The notes under the pieces were generated by a model, which was not told where the DNA came from, did not search any database, and saw only the letters and a program-made list of their open reading frames with translations. From assembly GCA_017438085.1 (NCBI GenBank), contig JAFRWH010000134.1:1-8782 (forward strand): a DNA stretch of 8,782 nt, in the 5' to 3' direction. Made by a program: the position numbers and the translations under genes. This document shows, piece by piece, positions 5,683 to 8,782 of the stretch; the stretch's first letter is position 1; every line of letters begins with the position of its first letter. This stretch comes from Bacillota bacterium. GTDB taxonomy: Bacteria > Bacillota_A > Clostridia > Peptostreptococcales > Anaerovoracaceae.

Positions 5683-6035
5683 ATCTGCTCAGACAGAAAG
5701 TCGACAGCAAATACACACTGGCTGTAATGTCCGCCAAGAGAGCAAGAGATCTCATCGACGGCAAGCCCAAGCTGGTGCTGACCGATGATATCAAGCCCAT
5801 TTCCATTGCAACTGAGGAGATCGCAGACGATCTGATCAGCTACAAGAGAGGCGAGAACGCTGTGGATTATCCTATAGAAAACGATTCCGACGCAGCATTT
5901 TCTTTCTCCGCCGAAGCTGTTGAGAGCGATGAGAGAAATTACGATGATCCCGATGCAGCAGAGGAAGGAAACGAAGAGGAATACGAGGACAAGGATTCCT
6001 ACGAATCTGAGGAAGAAGATCCGGATCAGCTCTAG
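5661..6035 (+). CDS. rpoZ: RNA polymerase omega subunit with long acidic C-terminal tail
   Basis: Omega binds the beta-prime subunit and helps assemble and stabilise RNA polymerase. The conserved core is residues 1-62: LLYPSVDLL, then YTLAVMSAKRARDL (18-31) and KPISIATEEIADDLIS (45-60). The product has 124 residues, while omega is usually about 65-90. The extra part is residues 63-124, in which I count 26 Asp or Glu and only 3 Arg or Lys, with runs such as EEEYEDKD and ESEEEDPD. This tail looks disordered. ATG 5661 follows AGGAGG (5648-5653) by 7 bases, an excellent site, and overlaps gmk by 22 bases. tcdA starts 3 bases after the stop. The core identification is firm; any role of the tail is unknown. 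Confidence 0.93.
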   Translation: MLLYPSVDLLRQKVDSKYTLAVMSAKRARDLIDGKPKLVLTDDIKPISIATEEIADDLISYKRGENAVDYPIENDSDAAFSFSAEAVESDERNYDDPDAAEEGNEEEYEDKDSYESEEEDPDQL

Positions 6036-6038
6036 GCC

Positions 6039-6722
6039 ATGTATACCAGAACAGAACTCCTTATAGGTCAGGAAAAGCTGGATAAGCTTAAAAGCTCTGC
6101 GGTTCTTGTTCTCGGCCTCGGAGGAGTTGGCGGCTATGCTGCAGAAGCTCTTGCAAGGGCAGGAGTGGGCAGGCTCGGCATCTGCGATTTTGACAGAGTG
6201 GATATCACCAATAAGAACCGTCAGATACTTGCTCTGGACTCTACCATAGGCAAGCTTAAAGCGGATGTTTCGGAAGCCAGACTCAGGGATATAAATCCGG
6301 AGCTTCAGATAGAGAAGTTTGCTTTCCGTATAGACGAAGAAACTCTTTCCGGGCTTCATATCGGAGACTGGGACTTTATTGCGGACTGCATTGATGACAC
6401 TAAAGCCAAGCTGATGGTCATAAAGACCGCAAAGGAGCAGGGCGTGCCCATGATAAGCTCCATGGGAACCGGAAACAAGATGATGGATCCGGGCCGTTTC
6501 AGAGTCTGCGACATAGAAGAGACAGAAGGGGATCCTCTCGCAAAATACATGCGGAAAGCCTTAAGGAAACTTGAGATCAAGGACGTCAAAGTACTATTTT
6601 CGGACGAGCTTCCCATGCATCCCGGGGCAAGACCTATACCCACTATAAGCTATATGCCGGCCATAGCAGGCCTCAATATAGCTGCTTACATCATAAAACA
6701 GCTGATTTCCGCTGAAAAATAA
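6039..6722 (+). CDS. tcdA: tRNA threonylcarbamoyladenosine dehydratase (TcdA/YgdL, E1-like)
   Basis: TcdA uses ATP to dehydrate t6A37 in ANN-decoding tRNAs to the cyclic form ct6A. The product has 227 residues, somewhat shorter than the E. coli enzyme (about 268). It opens with YTRTELLIGQEKLDKL, then the Rossmann nucleotide-binding motif GLGGVGGYAAEALARAGVG (26-44), DFDRVD (50-55), the E1-type TNKNRQ (57-62), TIGKLK (69-74) and DCIDDTKAK (116-124). Near the middle it has SSMGTGNKMMDPGRF and GDPLAKYMRKALRK, also family-typical. It starts 3 bases after rpoZ with no strong Shine-Dalgarno of its own, so translation probably depends on coupling to rpoZ. It should be the last gene of the gmk operon, as a terminator follows at 6756-6791. 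The closely related E1-like proteins MoeB/ThiF are less likely because the overall layout and length fit YgdL. Confidence 0.93.
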   Translation: MYTRTELLIGQEKLDKLKSSAVLVLGLGGVGGYAAEALARAGVGRLGICDFDRVDITNKNRQILALDSTIGKLKADVSEARLRDINPELQIEKFAFRIDEETLSGLHIGDWDFIADCIDDTKAKLMVIKTAKEQGVPMISSMGTGNKMMDPGRFRVCDIEETEGDPLAKYMRKALRKLEIKDVKVLFSDELPMHPGARPIPTISYMPAIAGLNIAAYIIKQLISAEK

Positions 6723-6733
6723 CGGTTTTCAGC
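6711..6733. repeat. Inverted repeat across the tcdA stop codon
   Basis: GCTGAAAA (6711-6718) and TTTTCAGC (6726-6733) are perfect inverted copies with a 7-base loop holding the TAA stop. No T-run follows on either strand, so it is not a classical terminator by itself. It may stabilise the mRNA end or assist the terminator downstream. Confidence 0.45.
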
Positions 6734-6744
6734 AAAAATAATGC

Positions 6745-6773
6745 TTGCATTCAAGGCGCACTTCGTGTAATAT
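6745..6773 (+). promoter_or_regulatory. Predicted sigma-A promoter of rpsB-tsf
   Basis: TTGCAT (6745-6750), a 17-base spacer and TAATAT (6768-6773). The start would be near 6780. Both arms of the tcdA terminator straddle this promoter: the left stem arm lies in its spacer and the right arm at the transcription start. Confidence 0.5.
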
Positions 6774-6791
6774 TGCAAAGGTGCGCTTTTT
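6756..6791 (+). terminator. Terminator of the gmk-rpoZ-tcdA operon
   Basis: GCGCAC (6756-6761) pairs perfectly with GTGCGC (6781-6786), followed by TTTTT (6787-6791). The loop is long at 19 bases and contains the -10 of the rpsB promoter. The long loop makes it a moderate rather than strong prediction. Confidence 0.6.
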
Positions 6792-6888
6792 GCGTGCAGA
6801 TTTTATTTGTCACACTTGCATGTCTTACGGTGCCCGGATGGGTGGTTTTTGCCAGGCAAGTGGAAGTGTTAACCGGGAGGTAAATCAA
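6780..6888 (+). promoter_or_regulatory. Structured leader of rpsB-tsf, candidate autoregulatory element
   Basis: This is the predicted 5' leader, about 109 bases. CACTTGC (6813-6819) is a perfect 7-base match for GCAAGTG (6856-6862). The overlapping ACACTT (6812-6817) can instead pair with AAGTGT (6864-6869), so two exclusive folds exist. CCCGG (6833-6837) in the loop can pair with CCGGG (6873-6877), which overlaps the GGGAGG Shine-Dalgarno (6875-6880). A small CCC-GGAT-GGG hairpin competes for the same CCC. Bacterial rpsB leaders are known sites of S2 feedback in some groups. That this one works so is inference. Confidence 0.45.
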
Positions 6889-7647
6889 ATGTCAGTTATC
6901 ACAATGAAACAGTTACTGGAAGCTGGCGTTCATTTCGGTCACCAGACCAGACGCTGGAACCCGAAGATGGCTCCGTACATCTTCACCGAACGCAACGGCA
7001 TCTACATCATCGACCTTCAGAAGACCGTTTACAAGATCGATGAGGCTTACGAGTTCCTCGTAGAAGTTGCAAAGAGCGGCAAGTCCGTTCTCTTCGTAGG
7101 AACCAAGAAGCAGGCTCAGGCAGCAATGCAGGACGAAGCTGCACGCTGCGGCGAGTATTTCGTAAACGAAAGATGGCTGGGCGGCATGCTCACCAACTAC
7201 AAGACCATCTCTCAGAGAATCAAGAGACTTGCTGAGATCAAGGCTATGGAAGAGGATGGCACCTTCGAAAAGCTTTCCAAGAAGGAAGTTACCGGACTGC
7301 AGAAGGAAGCTGAAAAGCTGGAGAAGTACCTTGGCGGTATCAAGGCTATGAGAGGAATGCCCGGCGCTATGTTCGTGGTAGACCCCAAGAAGGAAAAGAT
7401 CGCTGTTAAGGAAGCAAGAATTCTGGGCATCCCTGTTGTCGGCATGTGCGACACCAACTGCGACCCCGATGACGTAGATTACGTTATCCCCGCAAATGAC
7501 GACGCTATCAGAGCAGTCAAGCTGATCGCAGGAAAGATGGCAGACGCTATCATCGAAGGCAAGCAGGGCGAATCCTATGCAGAAGCAGCAGCTGAGGAAG
7601 CTGAGGCAGAGGAAGAAGCTCAGACCGAAGAAGCAGTAGAAGAATAA
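6889..7647 (+). CDS. rpsB: 30S ribosomal protein S2
   Basis: S2 is a component of the small ribosomal subunit. The product has 252 residues, with family-typical [27 protein letters not shown] at the N-terminus, [18 protein letters not shown] in the middle, then [47 protein letters not shown] and RAVKLI. The last 25 or so residues form an Ala/Glu-rich tail ([13 protein letters not shown] and similar), common in Firmicutes. ATG 6889 follows GGGAGG (6875-6880) by 8 bases. A longer reading from TTG 6745 would begin upstream of the predicted transcript start and adds unconserved sequence, so it is rejected. Codon use differs from the upstream genes: Ile is almost always ATC rather than ATA, consistent with very high expression. 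It is followed 16 bases later by tsf, the standard rpsB-tsf operon. Confidence 0.98.
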   Translation: MSVITMKQLLEAGVHFGHQTRRWNPKMAPYIFTERNGIYIIDLQKTVYKIDEAYEFLVEVAKSGKSVLFVGTKKQAQAAMQDEAARCGEYFVNERWLGGMLTNYKTISQRIKRLAEIKAMEEDGTFEKLSKKEVTGLQKEAEKLEKYLGGIKAMRGMPGAMFVVDPKKEKIAVKEARILGIPVVGMCDTNCDPDDVDYVIPANDDAIRAVKLIAGKMADAIIEGKQGESYAEAAAEEAEAEEEAQTEEAVEE

Positions 7648-7663
7648 TACAGGAGAAACAGAT

Positions 7664-8584
7664 ATGGCACAGGTTACCGCAGCAATGGTAAAGGAACTGC
7701 GCGAAGCTACAGGCGCAGGAATGATGGACTGCAAGAAGGCTCTTGTTGCCTGCGACGGCGACATGGACAAGGCAGTCGACTATCTCAGAGAGAACGGACT
7801 TGCAAAGGCAGCCAAGAAGGCCGGCAGGATCGCTGCTGAAGGTCTTGTAAGACTGGCTATCGCACCGGACGGAAAGTCCGCTGCTGCTATCGAAGTCAAC
7901 TCCGAGACTGACTTCGTTGCAAAGAACGAAGAATTCGTAGATTTCGTAGAGACTCTGTCCTGGGCAGTTCTGAACGGAAACTATGCTTCCGTAGAGGAAT
8001 TCCTCGCAGCTGATTATCCCGGAGAAGGCAGCGTTCAGGAAGTTCTGACTGCTAAGATCGCTAAGATCGGCGAGAACATGAACATCCGTCGTTTCCAGAA
8101 GATGGCTACCGAAGGCGTTAAGTACGTTGGCTACACCCACGGCGGCGGCAGGATCGGCGTTCTGGTAGGTCTCAAGACCGAGGCTTCCGCAGAAGAGATC
8201 AATGTCTGCGGCAAGGACGTTGCAATGCAGGTTGCTTCCATGAGCCCCAAGTTCGTTGACGAAAGCGCTATCGACCCCGAGTATCTCGCTCACGAGAAGG
8301 AAGTTCTGATCGCTCAGGCTAAGAACGAAAGCCCCGACAAGCCCGAGAACATCCTTGAGAAGATGATCACCGGCCGTCTTAAGAAACAGCTGAAGGAGAC
8401 CTGCCTTGTGGATCAGGTGTTCGTAAAGAACAGCGAACTCTCTGTAAAGCAGTATGTTGACAGCGTTGCCAAAGAGATCGGCAAGAGCATCCAGGTAGTT
8501 GAAATGCTCCGCTTCGAAGTCGGCGAAGGCATCGAGAAGAAGGAAGAGAACTTCGCAGAAGAAGTTGCAAAGCAGCTCGCATAA
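7664..8584 (+). CDS. tsf: Translation elongation factor Ts
   Basis: EF-Ts is the guanine nucleotide exchange factor for EF-Tu. The product has 306 residues, within the family range (E. coli has 283). The N-terminal UBA-like domain is MAQVTAAMVKELREATGAGMMDCKKAL with the expected VDYLRENGLAKAAKKAGR. The EF-Tu-contacting signature ETDFVAKNEEF is intact. Further conserved blocks are YTHGGGRIGVLVGL, VAMQVASMSPKFV and the C-terminal VEMLRFEVGEGIEKKEENFAEEVAKQL. AGGAG (7651-7655) lies 8 bases before ATG 7664. It shares the strongly biased codon use of rpsB and is the second and last gene of that operon, closed by a terminator at 8617-8653. Confidence 0.98.
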   Translation: MAQVTAAMVKELREATGAGMMDCKKALVACDGDMDKAVDYLRENGLAKAAKKAGRIAAEGLVRLAIAPDGKSAAAIEVNSETDFVAKNEEFVDFVETLSWAVLNGNYASVEEFLAADYPGEGSVQEVLTAKIAKIGENMNIRRFQKMATEGVKYVGYTHGGGRIGVLVGLKTEASAEEINVCGKDVAMQVASMSPKFVDESAIDPEYLAHEKEVLIAQAKNESPDKPENILEKMITGRLKKQLKETCLVDQVFVKNSELSVKQYVDSVAKEIGKSIQVVEMLRFEVGEGIEKKEENFAEEVAKQLA

Positions 8585-8616
8585 TCCTTCGATCGAACAT
8601 CAGCAAAAAACATATC

Positions 8617-8653
8617 ATCACCGTCCATTTTCACTTACGGGCGGTGATTTTTT
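8617..8653 (+). terminator. Terminator of rpsB-tsf
   Basis: ATCACCGTCC (8617-8626) pairs over 10 positions, one of them a T-G wobble, with the segment 8639-8648. The loop is 12 bases and the T-run is 8648-8653. It is a strong intrinsic terminator placed 32 bases after the tsf stop. Confidence 0.92.
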
Positions 8654-8654
8654 G

Positions 8655-8663
8655 TGCTATACT
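8655..8663 (+). promoter_or_regulatory. Extended -10 promoter for the gene at 8699
   Basis: TG-C-TATACT (8655-8663) is a good extended -10. The -35 position (about 8635-8640) lies in the loop and right arm of the tsf terminator and matches poorly, which an extended -10 can tolerate. The start would be near 8670. Confidence 0.5.
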
Positions 8664-8698
8664 AATCAAGTTATCTGATCAGGAAGGGAGTTCGCATT

Positions 8699-8782
8699 AT
8701 GAAAAAGTCATCAGCATTACTGCTTGCTGCTGCGCTCGTTTTCAGTTCCTGCTTAATTGTCTATGGAGCCGGAAGCCGCATC
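8699..8782 (+). CDS. N-terminus of an exported protein (3' end outside window)
   Basis: ATG 8699 follows AGGAAGGGAG (8681-8690) by 8 bases. The 28 visible codons encode a Sec signal peptide: Lys-Lys at residues 2-3, then a hydrophobic core SALLLAAALVFSS, then CLIVYGAGSRI. Cys18 follows FSS, a poor lipobox, and the hydrophobic stretch continues after it, so cleavage by signal peptidase I near YGAG seems more likely than lipoprotein processing. It has its own promoter and follows the rpsB-tsf terminator, so it is a separate transcription unit. The mature domain is outside the window and its function cannot be told. Confidence 0.75.
   Translation, partial: MKKSSALLLAAALVFSSCLIVYGAGSRI

Noticed and set aside
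5676..6359. Minus-strand open frame opposite rpoZ and tcdA, and another at 5014-5676 opposite gmk
   Set aside because: Both lie opposite well-conserved housekeeping genes and have no domain features. They are treated as shadows.
6745..6888. N-terminal extension of S2 from an upstream TTG
   Set aside because: It would begin in the promoter -35, has no ribosome binding site, and S2 homology begins exactly at ATG 6889 with GGGAGG before it.
6913..7770. Long minus-strand open frame (285 codons) opposite rpsB, and a similar one at 7550-8293 opposite tsf
   Set aside because: The plus-strand genes are unmistakable S2 and EF-Ts. The antisense frames follow from their strong codon bias, are rich in Cys/Leu/Ser, and show no recognisable domain.

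Overview
The window looks like chromosomal DNA from a low-to-moderate GC Firmicute, most likely a member of the Clostridia. Three things point there. The housekeeping cluster rqcH / yicC / gmk / rpoZ is arranged much as in Firmicutes. Arg AGA/AGG and Ile ATA codons are frequent outside the ribosomal genes. Ribosome binding sites are strong GGAGG types and promoters are consensus sigma-A types. Family or genus cannot be fixed from the sequence alone. No rRNA, tRNA, CRISPR array, insertion sequence or phage gene is visible.

Left part (1-2099, + strand): the C-terminal 271 residues of a beta-propeller (WD40-like) protein, then two overlapping tandem genes (931-1497 and 1485-2099). These are diverged paralogues that resemble the uncharacterised DUF3841 family. 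This is the accessory part of the window and its function is unknown.

Middle (2105-6035): rqcH on the minus strand (ribosome quality control, alanine tailing) converges on the DUF3841 pair with only 5 bases between stop codons. Its intrinsic terminator appears to lie inside the last codons of the second DUF3841 gene. rqcH and yicC (endoribonuclease) diverge from a compact region in which two good promoters share essentially the same -10 bases. Between yicC and gmk, where many Firmicutes carry remA (DUF370), there is instead a near-consensus promoter, about 104 transcribed bases with a 5' hairpin, and a strong terminator. This is a candidate small RNA or attenuator. A second, separate promoter then drives gmk (guanylate kinase), rpoZ (RNA polymerase omega with a long acidic tail) and probably tcdA.

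Right part (6039-8782): tcdA (tRNA t6A dehydratase) ends at a terminator that overlaps the promoter for rpsB-tsf (ribosomal protein S2 and EF-Ts). The rpsB leader of about 109 bases has competing stems and a segment that can pair with the Shine-Dalgarno sequence, as expected of an autoregulatory r-protein leader. rpsB-tsf ends at a strong terminator followed by an extended -10 promoter and the first 28 codons of a gene for an exported protein.

Most genes belong to translation and its quality control (RqcH, TcdA, S2, EF-Ts), RNA metabolism (YicC, omega) and nucleotide supply (Gmk). The most interesting signals are non-coding: the yicC-gmk transcription unit, the rpsB leader, the shared divergent promoter and the terminator hidden in a convergent coding sequence.
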